Assembly (NCBI RefSeq): GCF_021440195.1
Contig: NZ_JAJTSZ010000003.1
Span: 496,001 to 560,000, forward strand
Source of the DNA: Dyadobacter sp. CY356
GTDB taxonomy: Bacteria > Bacteroidota > Bacteroidia > Cytophagales > Spirosomataceae
Length of the DNA: 64,000 nucleotides
Direction: 5' to 3'
The notes under the pieces were generated by a model. That model made no database searches, was not told the origin of the DNA, and saw only the letters and a list, made by a program, of their open reading frames with translations. How positions within the stretch are numbered: position 1 is the first letter of the stretch; each line of letters begins with the position of its first letter. Both the position numbers and the translations under genes were made by a program. Positions 18,180 through 28,516 of the stretch are shown piece by piece.

Positions 18180-20039
18180 ATGAGGATTTCAAAAAGAGTA
18201 TTGTGGCTTGGAGCCGTGTGTGTGGGATTGTGGAATTCGCCGGTTATGGCGACAATACAACAAGAGAAATTAGGAATTATTGGCCCTGATACATTAGGGA
18301 TAGCAGCAGAAGCTGACGAAAATGCCGACATTCCTATGCTTCCGACTGTGGAGGAAATTAGTTTGACCCCGGCAATTCCGGAAGAGCTTTTACGCGAGCG
18401 TTTTGCGAAACTGGAAAAGTCAATTCCGTTGACCTACCATAAGTCTTCCCATGAATTTGTGGAATACTTTATCTACAAAAAGACAAAGTTCACCATCAGT
18501 ATGATGGAGAAAATGCCTCTTTACTTCCCTTTATTTGAAAAAACACTTCAGAAATACGGCCTTCCGACAGAGTTGAAATATTTGTCAATGATTGAGTCAG
18601 GACTTAATCCAACTGCACTTTCACGGGTAAGAGCAGGTGGATTGTGGCAATTTATGCCTGCAACCGGCCGCGAGTTCGGATTGTACCAGGACAGCTATAT
18701 TGACGAACGCTTTGAACCGGTTAAAGCCACAGAAGCTGCATGTCGTTATCTGAAACAACTTTATAATATTTTTGGCGACTGGGAATTAGCTTTGGCTTCT
18801 TACAACACCGGTCCTGGAAATGTGAAACGTGCGATGCGTCGCTCACATGGAACTACTTTCTGGGGTATTTGGAATGCACTTCCGAAGGAAACAAGATCGT
18901 ACGTGCCGCAATATGTGGCGATGAATTACATGATGAACTACGGAAATGATCATGGAGTTTATGCGCAAAATACTGAATATCAGATTCCAAATGATACAAT
19001 CCATGTAAACGGATATATTAACCTAGTGACTTTTTGCGAAAATACCGGTATTGAGTTTGAGGAGCTGAATAAACTGAATCCGCAGTTGACCAAGACAATT
19101 TTACCTGATCAGACTCGTGATTTTGTCCTGAAAGTGCCAAGTGTAAAGTATACTTATCTGATGAGCAACAGAAATGTGATCATGGATTCGTGTACACGCA
19201 GATTGCTCCCTTCGGGCGTATTACTGGCCGGAATCGACAGCGCCAGAGCAGCGTCATTGGGCAAAGGTGCATATCCTTATGCCTTTGTTGACAGCGATCG
19301 GGAAGGTAATGAATATGCTGAGGAGGTTGTAACAAAAATTAAATCCCAAAAATCTTCACATACAGTTAAAAGAGGTGAAACGTTACAAGCCATTGCAAGA
19401 AGATATGATGTAGCGGTTGCTGAATTGAAGAGATGGAATCATATGCGTAAAAACGCAGTGAAAAGAGGTCAGCGGTTGGTTTTTTACAGGGATGTAAAAG
19501 TTAAGGTGAAACCGGCAATCGTTGCTTCGGCCAAGCCGGAAAAGGAATTGGCTAAAATTGATACCATCGAAAAAGCGGTTTTAGCAGAAAACGAAGAACA
19601 GGATGAAGCGGAAGAAATCCGTCAGAGTTCGGTTACTAAAATTCAGTCGAAGAAATCCTCTCATATTGTTAAAAGAGGCGAAACGCTGGAATCTATTTCT
19701 AAAAAATACAATGTAGAAATAGCGGAACTAAGAAATTGGAATCATATCCGTAAAAGCGCGATCCGCGGCGGACAGAAGCTGATTGTTTATAAAGATGTAA
19801 AGGTTACCGTTCCGGCTGCAACGATCGCTTCTTCAAAAAATGAAAAAGCCGAAAGAGCTGAAAAAGAAGAAAACAGAAAATCAAGACATATCAAAATGCG
19901 GTACCATACGGTGCAGCAAGGCGATACTTTATGGAATATCTCACTGCGTTATGGTTTGCCGGTCACGGATTTAAAAAAGGCAAACAAAATCAGAGGAAAC
20001 GAGATCAAGCCGGGAATGAAACTTATCGTATCAAGCTAG
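18180..20039 (+). CDS. LysM-containing membrane-bound lytic transglycosylase (MltD-like)
   Basis: Exported peptidoglycan-cleaving enzyme of 619 residues. After a signal peptide (VGLWNSPVMA) lies a Slt-type transglycosylase domain (about 110-260) with catalytic Glu139 in SMIESGLNP and the family motifs AGGLWQFMPATGREFGL and ALASYNTGPGNVKRAM. Three clear LysM modules follow: about 395-440 (HTVKRGETLQAIARRY), 495-540 (HIVKRGETLESISKKY) and 575-619 (HTVQQGDTLWNISLRYGLPV); a degenerate LysM-like segment sits near 280-325. The linkers between LysM modules are Lys/Glu-rich and repeated (the first two modules are nearly the same sequence). The 248-bp upstream gap holds no gene. It precedes ruvA by 33 bp and may be co-transcribed with it. 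Confidence 0.93.
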   Translation: MRISKRVLWLGAVCVGLWNSPVMATIQQEKLGIIGPDTLGIAAEADENADIPMLPTVEEISLTPAIPEELLRERFAKLEKSIPLTYHKSSHEFVEYFIYKKTKFTISMMEKMPLYFPLFEKTLQKYGLPTELKYLSMIESGLNPTALSRVRAGGLWQFMPATGREFGLYQDSYIDERFEPVKATEAACRYLKQLYNIFGDWELALASYNTGPGNVKRAMRRSHGTTFWGIWNALPKETRSYVPQYVAMNYMMNYGNDHGVYAQNTEYQIPNDTIHVNGYINLVTFCENTGIEFEELNKLNPQLTKTILPDQTRDFVLKVPSVKYTYLMSNRNVIMDSCTRRLLPSGVLLAGIDSARAASLGKGAYPYAFVDSDREGNEYAEEVVTKIKSQKSSHTVKRGETLQAIARRYDVAVAELKRWNHMRKNAVKRGQRLVFYRDVKVKVKPAIVASAKPEKELAKIDTIEKAVLAENEEQDEAEEIRQSSVTKIQSKKSSHIVKRGETLESISKKYNVEIAELRNWNHIRKSAIRGGQKLIVYKDVKVTVPAATIASSKNEKAERAEKEENRKSRHIKMRYHTVQQGDTLWNISLRYGLPVTDLKKANKIRGNEIKPGMKLIVSS

Positions 20040-20072
20040 AAACAGCTTTACAAACGCACATACTATATACTT

Positions 20073-20663
20073 ATGATTGCCTACGTTGACGGAACCGTAA
20101 CTTACAAAGATCCCGCTTTTGCCGTTATTGATATCCAGGGTTTGGGTTATGAGGTTCGTATTTCTTTACAGACCTACACTGCTATGCCGGATCTCGGTAA
20201 GCGATGTAAGCTGGTTACTTATCTGAATATCCGGGAAGACGCACATGTCCTTTTTGGTTTTTTGGAAAACGACGAAAAAAAACTTTTTCTTGATCTGATC
20301 AGTATTTCAGGCGTTGGTCCTTCAACAGCGCTGGTTATGCTATCTTCTCTATCATCTTCTGAAATTCGTCAGGGCATTATTGATGAAGATTTACGTTTGA
20401 TCCAGTCGATGAAAGGAATTGGATTAAAAACGGCACAGAGAGTAATACTGGAATTAGGTGATAAAATGCGCAAAGATGCAATGCTGACCACCGGGGTCAA
20501 AACACCGGGTAGTTCAAACAATGCACTAAAAAGCGAAGCGCTGGCGGCGTTGGTTACTTTGGGTATTCCAAAGGCGACAGCGGAGAAAAGCGTGGATACG
20601 ATTATCAAGCGGGAAGGCTATGAAATTACGGTAGAGCAGTTGATAAAACTTGCACTCCGTTAA
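20073..20663 (+). CDS. ruvA: Holliday junction branch migration protein RuvA
   Basis: DNA-binding subunit of the RuvAB branch-migration motor. The 196 residues contain the N-terminal OB-fold (MIAYVDGTVTYKDPAFAVID), two helix-hairpin-helix elements (LDLISISGVGPSTALVMLSS and IQSMKGIGLKTAQRVILEL) and the C-terminal RuvB-contacting domain (EALAALVTLGIPKATAEKSV). Length is standard. It lies just before sprA, an order I recall from other gliding Bacteroidetes; ruvB is elsewhere. Confidence 0.96.
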   Translation: MIAYVDGTVTYKDPAFAVIDIQGLGYEVRISLQTYTAMPDLGKRCKLVTYLNIREDAHVLFGFLENDEKKLFLDLISISGVGPSTALVMLSSLSSSEIRQGIIDEDLRLIQSMKGIGLKTAQRVILELGDKMRKDAMLTTGVKTPGSSNNALKSEALAALVTLGIPKATAEKSVDTIIKREGYEITVEQLIKLALR

Positions 20664-20773
20664 CCTGGATATAACATCACTTTTGTGAAAATATGGAAAA
20701 GCTTTTTACCAGTTTGTTGAATATGTTGCTATTGATGATTGCAAACACCCTCTCAAAATAAAGATTATTAGCC

Positions 20774-23700
20774 TTGTCATCAACTGTTTACTCATCTCTA
20801 TTTAAGGCTGTAACAATTTCAACCGGAGCGATGCTGCTGGCAACGGCTTCTGTTGATCAAAAAGAATCATATTCTGAGGTAGCCGCCGACTGGGCCATAC
20901 TTTCTGATACGATCGGGGATACCACAAAAAAGAATGTGGATCGCTCGGGAAATCAGTTGATAATGCGCTGGAAAGATTATTATTCCAATAAATTCGCGCA
21001 ACCGCGGCCACGATCTCCTTTTTATCTGAAAGATCCGGCCAATATTTCAACTTCAATCTTACTGGACAGCAGCGGCAAAATTGCCGTCAGTGAAAATATA
21101 ACAACTCCGACAGGAAACCTTGATTACCGTGCTCCGGAAACCATGGACCTGGAAACGTACGATAAGGAGTTAGAGGATCGTGCTTTTAAAAGTTTGCTCA
21201 GGGAATATTCTTCGCGGCAGGATGGCCAGAGTGCTATGGGCTCACGTGGACTTTTGCCAAAACTAGATGTTCCGCCGGCACTTTCAAAAATATTGGGAGA
21301 CAAGTTCCTGGATTTCAAACCGACAGGATTTGTGGCACTGGATTTAGGTGTCATGAACCAGTTTATTGACAATCCTGCCCTTCCGATTCGCCAGCGCAGA
21401 AATACCAATTTTATTTTCAACGAACAGATCGCTATCAACTTTAATGCGAATTTGGGGGACAGACTTGGGTTTTTGACCAATTTTGATACAAAAGCCAGCT
21501 TTAACTTCGAAAATGCATTAAAGCTTAATTATAAAAATCCTGAGGAAAGTTTTCTGAGAAAAGTGGAAGCGGGAAATATTAACTGGGCAATAAACAGCCA
21601 GTTGATACCTGGTGTTCAAAACCTTTTTGGTCTAAAAACAGATTTTCAGTTCGGACGTTTGAGTGCCACATTTGTAGCATCACAGCAACGTTCGAGCAAA
21701 GAGCGGATTGTATTGCGTGGCGGGGCACAAAGCCGGGACTTTGAAATACGGGTTGATACGTATGATGAAAACCGAAACTTTTTCCTGTCACAATATTTCA
21801 GAAGCAAATACGAGGCGGCTTTAAAAAATACACCGCAGATCACTTCCGGTATCACCATTACCCGGATGGAAGTTTATGTAACAAACAGGACTACAACAAC
21901 CGAATCCCTTCGGAATGTTGTAGGTTTTACGGATTTGGGAGAACCTGCGCCGTATAGGACCACGAATGCAAGTCTTCAACCCATTCGATCCAATCTGCCG
22001 GCAGACAATGCAACCAATGGATTGTTTCAGACATTGACCAATAACACCGCTTTCCGCCAGGTTGATAATACTAATTCTGCCATTACCGGTTTGGGTTTTG
22101 AAAAAACTGTGGATTACGAATTATTAAGGGGGGCGAAAAAACTTGTTCAGGACAGGGAATATACGTTTCATCCGCAGTTAGGCTTTATTTCCCTAACCAC
22201 TCCGCTAAGAAACGATGAGGTTTTGGGGGTGGCTTATGAATATACTTTTAACGGAAGATCATATAAAGTTGGGGAGCTTACAGAAGATTATCAGAATCGC
22301 AAAGATGACGAAGTAATCGCGTTGAAATTGATCAAATCTTCAACAATCCGTAACAATACGAAATTGCCGATGTGGGATTTGATGATGAAAAACGTCTATA
22401 CACTTGGGACGAGCTCCATCGATAAAACAGGATTCCAGCTTCGTGTTATTTATAAAGATGACCTTACCGGGATAGATAATCCCAACTTACAGGAAAGTAA
22501 CCTGGCCAATATTCCGTTGATACGGGTTATGGGCCTTGACCGGTTGAACCCGGTAAATGATTTACAGCCTGATGGGAATTTTGACTTTGTGGATGGTGTG
22601 ACCATTGACACAAAAACTGGCCGTGTATTTTTCCCGGTTCTCGAACCGTTTGGATCTAACCTGACAGCCCGGATTTCAGAAGAAGCCTATCGTTCAAAAT
22701 ACGTTTTTAATGAGCTGTACCGCACGACGATGATTGATGCGCAGCAGGTGACAACGCGTAATAAATTCTATCTGAAAGGTACTTATCAATCCAGTGGCGG
22801 GACGGAAGTTTCTCTGCCTTATGGTGTTTTGGAAACATCGGTAACGGTTACGTCGGGTGGTGTGCCTTTATCAGCTGGTTCAGATTATATTGTTGAAGCG
22901 CAAATTGGGCGTGTGCGGATTCTGAACAGCAGTGTGATGAATTCAGGGCGGGAAATTGTCATTGAGTATGAACGTCCGGATATGTTCCAGAATCAAATCA
23001 GAACATTGCTGGGAACGCACCTTGACTATGTGGTGAACAGGGATATCACTTTGGGTATGACGGCGATCCGCTATCACGAAAAACCTGCCGGGTTTTTGAC
23101 ACGTGTAGCAATCGGGAATGAGCCGGTGAATAATACCATGCTTGGATTCAGTGTTAATATTCGTAAAAATGTTCCTTTCCTGACGCGATGGCTGGATGCG
23201 CTTCCGTTTTTACAAACGAAAGAAATGTCGTCCATTCAGTTCAAAGGTGAGTTTGCCAAATTATTCCCCGGCGTTTCAAAAGAAGTGAATAACCGTTCGC
23301 TGATTGATGATTTTGAATCTACAAGAACGATTTACGATCTGGCGCGTCAGCCGCAAAAGTGGAGATTATCCGCAGTGCCCCCGAAATTCCATGAAGGCTT
23401 TGATGGTAAATCGCTGAATTACGGGTATAAAAGAGCAAAGATTTCGGCCTATGTAGTTGATAACCTTTTCGGTGGTTCGGCAGGTTTGGGTGGAACTGCG
23501 CAGGCTCCAACCAATATTACAGACGCAGATCGCCAGAATTTCTATGAAAGATTATACCTGCCCAAAGATATATTCCCACAAAGATCCGTAGCAGGTTTGA
23601 TCAATTATCCACAAAATGTGTTGGATATTGCTTACTATCCGGCTGAACGCGGGATGTACAACTATACATCGGAACTGGACGCCAATGGCCGGTTGATCAC

Positions 23701-26700
23701 GCCGAGGGCTAACTTTGGTGGTTTAAGCCGTGCTATTACTTCTGATAATGACTTTGACAATGCCAATATTGAAAGTATTGAATTCTGGATGCTGGATCCT
23801 TTTATTACCGATGCGGAAAAAGGTAAGGTAAATGACGGATTTGTAAATAAACCAAACACGACCGGCGGTAAGTTAATATTTAACCTGGGAGACATTTCAG
23901 AAGATGTGATTCCTGATGAACGATATAATTTTGAAAATGGATTGCCGATTGTTCCAAAAGTTGTGGGTGACAATGTCGAACAGACAATCTGGGGTCAGGT
24001 TACAAAATCTCAGTATCTGATTAATGCGTTCAGCAATGAATCCGGTGCCCGTCAAAAGCAGGATGTTGGTTTGGACGGATTAAGTAATGATGAGGAAAGA
24101 ACATTTTTTAAGGAATATCTGGATCGTTTGCCAGCGAATTTAACAGCGGAAGCAAAAGCTAAAATACTTGCTGACCCTTCGGGTGATGATTTTAAATATT
24201 TCCTTGGAGCTGATCTGGATGCAGCAAATCTGCTGGTTCTTCAGCGTTATAAGGATTACATCGGGATGGAGAACAACTCTCCGGAAAGTGCCGGTAACGC
24301 ATCTGAAATTACACCGGCTTCCACCAGCATTCCGGATGGAGAAGATATGAACGTTGATAATACCATCAACGATAACGAAGCATACTACGAATATCAAATT
24401 GATTTACAGCCAGGACAACTTAAAGTTGGAAATGGTTTTATTGTGGATCAAACAACAACAGACGGGCAGAACTGGTATCTGTTCCGTGTACCGATCAAAG
24501 AATTTAGCGGACAGGTAGGGACGATCACCGGTTTTAAATCCATTCGTTTTATGCGGATGTATCTTACCGATTTTCAGCAGCCTGTTGTTTTGCGTTTTGC
24601 CCAGCTTCAGATGATCGGGCAGCAGTATCGTAAATATACTTCCAATCTGGACGTAGCCGGATTGCAGGAAGTTCCCGAACCTTACGACGCAAAGTTCACC
24701 GTTGGAACCGTGAGTATTGAGGAAAATAGCAGTACATCCAGCAATGGAAAAAAATATGTGTACCAACTTCCTCCGGGCTGGCAGCGTGATCAGGATTTTA
24801 CACAAAGACCAACTTTGCAGCTCAACGAGCAATCGATGAGTCTGTGTGTGACAGATCTGCGTGATGGGGATTCAAGAGCGGTTTATAAAAACGTAAATCT
24901 TGATCTGTTGTTCCGCAAGCGTCTTCGGATGTACATCCACATGCAAAACGATGCAAACGAAAACAGCATGGTGGGCGCATTTATGCGTATCGGAACTGAC
25001 CTTACCCAAAACTATTATGAAATTGATATCTCGGGATTGACGTCAACCCCCGAAGGTGTGCAAACCAGCGAACAGATCTGGCCGGAGAATAATGAACTGA
25101 ATATTGCGCTGGCCGATCTGGTACTGGCCAAAACAAATAGAAATAAAACCTTAGGTCGAAATCAGTCCACGCCTTATGTGATGATGACATCGGATGGAAG
25201 GTATAAAATCACGGTAGTCGGAAATCCGGATTTAAGTGCTGTGCGGGTGATGATGATAGGGATGCGAAATCCGAAATCGTCAGATGAACGTTCAAAATCA
25301 TTCTGTATCTGGACGGATGAAATGCACGCCGAAGGTTTTGATGATCGCGGCGGATGGGCGGCTATTGCACAGCTGAATGCAAAACTTGCAGATTTTGCAA
25401 CGCTAACAGCTTCGGGACATGTTGAGACTTTCGGTTTTGGAAGTGTTCAGCAGAGGATTGGTGAACGTTCAAGAAACCTGACCACGGAATATGGTTTTTC
25501 ATCCAATATTGCCGTCGATAAATTGTTGCCGCAACAGTGGGGTTTCAGTATTCCGTTATTTGTCAGTTATGACCGGCGAAATATCAAGCCGCATTTCGAT
25601 CCGCTCGACCCTGACGTAGCTTTATCAACCACCCTTGCCAATTTGCAATCTGATGAAGAGCGGGACGGATACCGGCGACTCGTCGAGGAAAATGAAGTCC
25701 GGCGAGGGATAAACTTCTCCAACGTCAGAAAAATAAAAACAAAACCCGGTGTCAAAAACCACTTTTATGATTTTGAAAACTTTTCCTTTAACTACGCTTT
25801 CAGTGACGATTTACGAAGGAATATTCTGACACAGGAATATAACCAGCGCGCATACAAAGGAGGAATTAATTATATATTCAGTAGTCAGCCAAAACCGTTT
25901 GAGCCTTTCAAAAAAATGAAAGCAACAAACCGTTATGCAGAATTTGTCAGGGATTTCAATCTGACATTATTACCAAACATGGTTGCTGTACGGGCGGATG
26001 TTGACCGTCGTTTTGCCAGAACACAACTTCGCAATTCCGACCTGACCACGGATGGGCAAGTGCCGATGTTTGAAAAGTATTTCTGGTTCAACCGGTATTA
26101 TGATTTTGGCTGGAACCTGACCAAGAACATGACTTTGTTATACAACGCTTCGGCAAATTCGATTATCGATGAGCCGATGGGAGATCTTAACACGTCGCAA
26201 AAGAAAGATTCGCTATGGCGTAATTTCATGAAGCTGGGACGGATCAAAAATTTTAACCAGGATATTAAACTGACCTACCGTTTGCCTCTGGATAAAATAC
26301 CGCTCCTCGACTGGATGACGGCGGATTATTCGCATCGGGTAAAGTTTAATTATCAGGCGAATGCACTGGGTTTGGTTGACGCAGACAGTCTTCCTTTTGG
26401 CGATATTATCAGGAATGAAAGAGAAAGAGGGATTTCCGGTAAAGTGGATTTTGTAATGCTTTATAACAAACTGCGTTATCTGAAATTTGCCAATACCCCT
26501 TCTGCACAGAAAAAGAATTTCGCCAGAAGTCCGGGTGATATTGAAGATATTGATATGCGGTCAACCGATCTTTTGAAAAATATTACCCGTGTTTTGATGA
26601 CGGTTCGTGGTATCAATGTGAGTTATTCGGTTTCGGAAAGCACCGCGCTTCCCGGATATTTGAGAGCTCCGAAACATTTTGGTCTTGATAATGCCAACGC

Positions 26701-27925
26701 GCCGGGTCTGGGTTTTGTGTTAGGACAACAAGACCGTAATTTCCAGACAAAGGCTGGGCAAAAAGGCTGGATCACGGCGAGTAAAGAACAAAACCAACCG
26801 TTCCAGCAAACCATTGCCAAAAACTTTGCGGCCAACACATCCCTTGAACCTTTCAAGGATTTCAGGATGCAGATCGAAGTCAGGCTAACGCGCCAGGATG
26901 CTTACCAGGAGTTTTACCGTCCGGATTCCACAGGGAATTACGCCCATGAAAGTCCATTAAGAAATGGCCAGTTCAGTATGTCATTCATGTCGTTCAGAAC
27001 GGCATTTGCTAAAATACGGAAGGATAATTCATCACCAGTTTTTGATAAATTTGTTGGTTATCGCGCCATACTTCGTGATCGTCTGAACAGTGAAAATAAC
27101 AGTGGGGGAGAATACAATGAAAACTCTCAGGATGTTCTGATCTCGTCATTCTTTGCTGCTTATACCGGAAAAGATCCTAAAACTGTCCGCACCAATCCAT
27201 TCCTGAAATTCCCGATGCCAAACTGGGATATCAACTATGACGGATTATCCAGACTGCCCGGATTTAAGAAAATTTTCAGCAGTTTCAGTATGAAGCATAA
27301 GTATGTATCAACTTACAGTGTTGGTAACTTTACTTCAAATCTTGATTACTCCGCATTGTATGTGAACCTTGCGGTGACCGGTTATCCATTATCATCCAAG
27401 ACAAATTATCTTGGACAATATGTGCCGGTTTTCTCGATGAGCACAATTACACTGTCGGAAAAATTTGCACCTCTGATCGGGGTCACTTTCAGGACGCAAA
27501 GCCGGATCACAGGAAGTATTGATTATAACCGCGACCGAACAGTTGCCCTCAATCTTTCCAACTCGCAGGTTGCTGAATTATTTAATCAGGATGTGACAGT
27601 TAACATTGGTTTCACCAAAAACAATGTACCGCTTCCATTCAAAATTAATGGCGTCAAGAAAAAACTGAAAAACGATATGACGATGCAGCTTGGATTGACT
27701 TTCCGGGATACGCGTTCTATTCAGCGGAAGTTTGACGGAGAAAATATACCAATCGCGGGTAACATAAATTTCCAGCTGCATCCTACGGTTAATTATGTTG
27801 TCAATAACCGTTTAAGCTGCCAGTTTTATTTTGACAGAACATTTAATGATCCGCTGGTATCCAATTCTTTCTATCGGGCCAGTACTTCGGGTGGTGTTCA
27901 GTTGAAGTTCAATTTGGCAGAATAA
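20774..27925 (+). CDS. sprA: T9SS outer-membrane translocon protein SprA
   Basis: At 2383 residues this is the giant outer-membrane barrel through which type IX secretion cargo passes; the Flavobacterium johnsoniae protein is about 2400 residues. The start is TTG at 20774, preceded in frame by TAA at 20759, and it gives a signal-like N-terminus (SLFKAVTISTGAMLLATAS). Recognisable SprA segments include RSPFYLKDPANISTSILLD, DKFLDFKPTGFVALDLGVMN, IPGVQNLFGLKTDFQFGRL, GRSYKVGELTEDY, and the SprA N-terminal repeats (IDDFESTRTIYDL, IESIEFWMLDPFI). The C-terminal half is strand-rich and ends GVQLKFNLAE. Flanking ruvA and gcvH repeat the arrangement I know from other Bacteroidetes. It would secrete proteins such as the sorting-domain protein at 60519-61565. 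Confidence 0.95.
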   Translation: MSSTVYSSLFKAVTISTGAMLLATASVDQKESYSEVAADWAILSDTIGDTTKKNVDRSGNQLIMRWKDYYSNKFAQPRPRSPFYLKDPANISTSILLDSSGKIAVSENITTPTGNLDYRAPETMDLETYDKELEDRAFKSLLREYSSRQDGQSAMGSRGLLPKLDVPPALSKILGDKFLDFKPTGFVALDLGVMNQFIDNPALPIRQRRNTNFIFNEQIAINFNANLGDRLGFLTNFDTKASFNFENALKLNYKNPEESFLRKVEAGNINWAINSQLIPGVQNLFGLKTDFQFGRLSATFVASQQRSSKERIVLRGGAQSRDFEIRVDTYDENRNFFLSQYFRSKYEAALKNTPQITSGITITRMEVYVTNRTTTTESLRNVVGFTDLGEPAPYRTTNASLQPIRSNLPADNATNGLFQTLTNNTAFRQVDNTNSAITGLGFEKTVDYELLRGAKKLVQDREYTFHPQLGFISLTTPLRNDEVLGVAYEYTFNGRSYKVGELTEDYQNRKDDEVIALKLIKSSTIRNNTKLPMWDLMMKNVYTLGTSSIDKTGFQLRVIYKDDLTGIDNPNLQESNLANIPLIRVMGLDRLNPVNDLQPDGNFDFVDGVTIDTKTGRVFFPVLEPFGSNLTARISEEAYRSKYVFNELYRTTMIDAQQVTTRNKFYLKGTYQSSGGTEVSLPYGVLETSVTVTSGGVPLSAGSDYIVEAQIGRVRILNSSVMNSGREIVIEYERPDMFQNQIRTLLGTHLDYVVNRDITLGMTAIRYHEKPAGFLTRVAIGNEPVNNTMLGFSVNIRKNVPFLTRWLDALPFLQTKEMSSIQFKGEFAKLFPGVSKEVNNRSLIDDFESTRTIYDLARQPQKWRLSAVPPKFHEGFDGKSLNYGYKRAKISAYVVDNLFGGSAGLGGTAQAPTNITDADRQNFYERLYLPKDIFPQRSVAGLINYPQNVLDIAYYPAERGMYNYTSELDANGRLITPRANFGGLSRAITSDNDFDNANIESIEFWMLDPFITDAEKGKVNDGFVNKPNTTGGKLIFNLGDISEDVIPDERYNFENGLPIVPKVVGDNVEQTIWGQVTKSQYLINAFSNESGARQKQDVGLDGLSNDEERTFFKEYLDRLPANLTAEAKAKILADPSGDDFKYFLGADLDAANLLVLQRYKDYIGMENNSPESAGNASEITPASTSIPDGEDMNVDNTINDNEAYYEYQIDLQPGQLKVGNGFIVDQTTTDGQNWYLFRVPIKEFSGQVGTITGFKSIRFMRMYLTDFQQPVVLRFAQLQMIGQQYRKYTSNLDVAGLQEVPEPYDAKFTVGTVSIEENSSTSSNGKKYVYQLPPGWQRDQDFTQRPTLQLNEQSMSLCVTDLRDGDSRAVYKNVNLDLLFRKRLRMYIHMQNDANENSMVGAFMRIGTDLTQNYYEIDISGLTSTPEGVQTSEQIWPENNELNIALADLVLAKTNRNKTLGRNQSTPYVMMTSDGRYKITVVGNPDLSAVRVMMIGMRNPKSSDERSKSFCIWTDEMHAEGFDDRGGWAAIAQLNAKLADFATLTASGHVETFGFGSVQQRIGERSRNLTTEYGFSSNIAVDKLLPQQWGFSIPLFVSYDRRNIKPHFDPLDPDVALSTTLANLQSDEERDGYRRLVEENEVRRGINFSNVRKIKTKPGVKNHFYDFENFSFNYAFSDDLRRNILTQEYNQRAYKGGINYIFSSQPKPFEPFKKMKATNRYAEFVRDFNLTLLPNMVAVRADVDRRFARTQLRNSDLTTDGQVPMFEKYFWFNRYYDFGWNLTKNMTLLYNASANSIIDEPMGDLNTSQKKDSLWRNFMKLGRIKNFNQDIKLTYRLPLDKIPLLDWMTADYSHRVKFNYQANALGLVDADSLPFGDIIRNERERGISGKVDFVMLYNKLRYLKFANTPSAQKKNFARSPGDIEDIDMRSTDLLKNITRVLMTVRGINVSYSVSESTALPGYLRAPKHFGLDNANAPGLGFVLGQQDRNFQTKAGQKGWITASKEQNQPFQQTIAKNFAANTSLEPFKDFRMQIEVRLTRQDAYQEFYRPDSTGNYAHESPLRNGQFSMSFMSFRTAFAKIRKDNSSPVFDKFVGYRAILRDRLNSENNSGGEYNENSQDVLISSFFAAYTGKDPKTVRTNPFLKFPMPNWDINYDGLSRLPGFKKIFSSFSMKHKYVSTYSVGNFTSNLDYSALYVNLAVTGYPLSSKTNYLGQYVPVFSMSTITLSEKFAPLIGVTFRTQSRITGSIDYNRDRTVALNLSNSQVAELFNQDVTVNIGFTKNNVPLPFKINGVKKKLKNDMTMQLGLTFRDTRSIQRKFDGENIPIAGNINFQLHPTVNYVVNNRLSCQFYFDRTFNDPLVSNSFYRASTSGGVQLKFNLAE

Positions 27926-28002
27926 AACTTCGATTTGGAAAAGACATTCTACATCGTGTAATTTGCGCTTGAATACGATTCAAAACTTACTCTAAATATA
28001 TC

Positions 28003-28383
28003 ATGGAATTCCCTTCAGAACTAAAGTACACAGAAGATCACGAATGGATCCGTATTGAAGGTGATACGGCTTTTATCGGAATTACAGATCATGCCCAGAA
28101 AGAATTGGGTGATATCGTGTATGTAGACATTAATACAGTTGGGGATTCGCTCGGAAAAGGTGAAGTCTTTGGCTCGGTAGAGGCTGTGAAAACGGTTTCT
28201 GATTTATTCCTTCCGATTGCCGGAACGGTTACAGAAGTAAACGACGAATTGGATGCTGAACCGGAATTGGTAAATTCTGATCCTTATGGAAGAGGATGGA
28301 TGGTAAAGGTAACACTTACCAATCCGGAGGATACGGAAGGTTTGCTTTCTGCCGAAGATTACAAACAATTTATTGGAGAATAA
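28003..28383 (+). CDS. gcvH: glycine cleavage system H protein
   Basis: Lipoyl carrier of the glycine cleavage complex, 126 residues. The lipoyl-lysine site is Lys63 in [14 protein letters not shown], in the expected hairpin, and the start ([18 protein letters not shown]) is typical. The remaining acidic C-terminal helix ([13 protein letters not shown]) is also canonical. gcvP and gcvT are not nearby. A strong terminator follows directly, isolating it from the next gene. Confidence 0.97.
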   Translation: MEFPSELKYTEDHEWIRIEGDTAFIGITDHAQKELGDIVYVDINTVGDSLGKGEVFGSVEAVKTVSDLFLPIAGTVTEVNDELDAEPELVNSDPYGRGWMVKVTLTNPEDTEGLLSAEDYKQFIGE

Positions 28384-28393
28384 TGAAAGCATT

Positions 28394-28419
28394 AAAGCTC
28401 CGAAGGGAGCTTTTTTTTT
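28394..28419 (+). terminator. Rho-independent terminator after gcvH
   Basis: Eight-bp stem AAAGCTCC / GGAGCTTT around a tetraloop-sized turn (28394-28401, 28406-28413), running into nine T. It begins 11 bp after the gcvH stop. Confidence 0.9.
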
Positions 28420-28516
28420 GCTTATTGAAAAAAGGATTTTAATAGAGGTGAATCATCGCATTGTCATCAATCAATGGTGATAAAAATAAATTCGCTTATT
28501 GCGGTCACAACAATTT

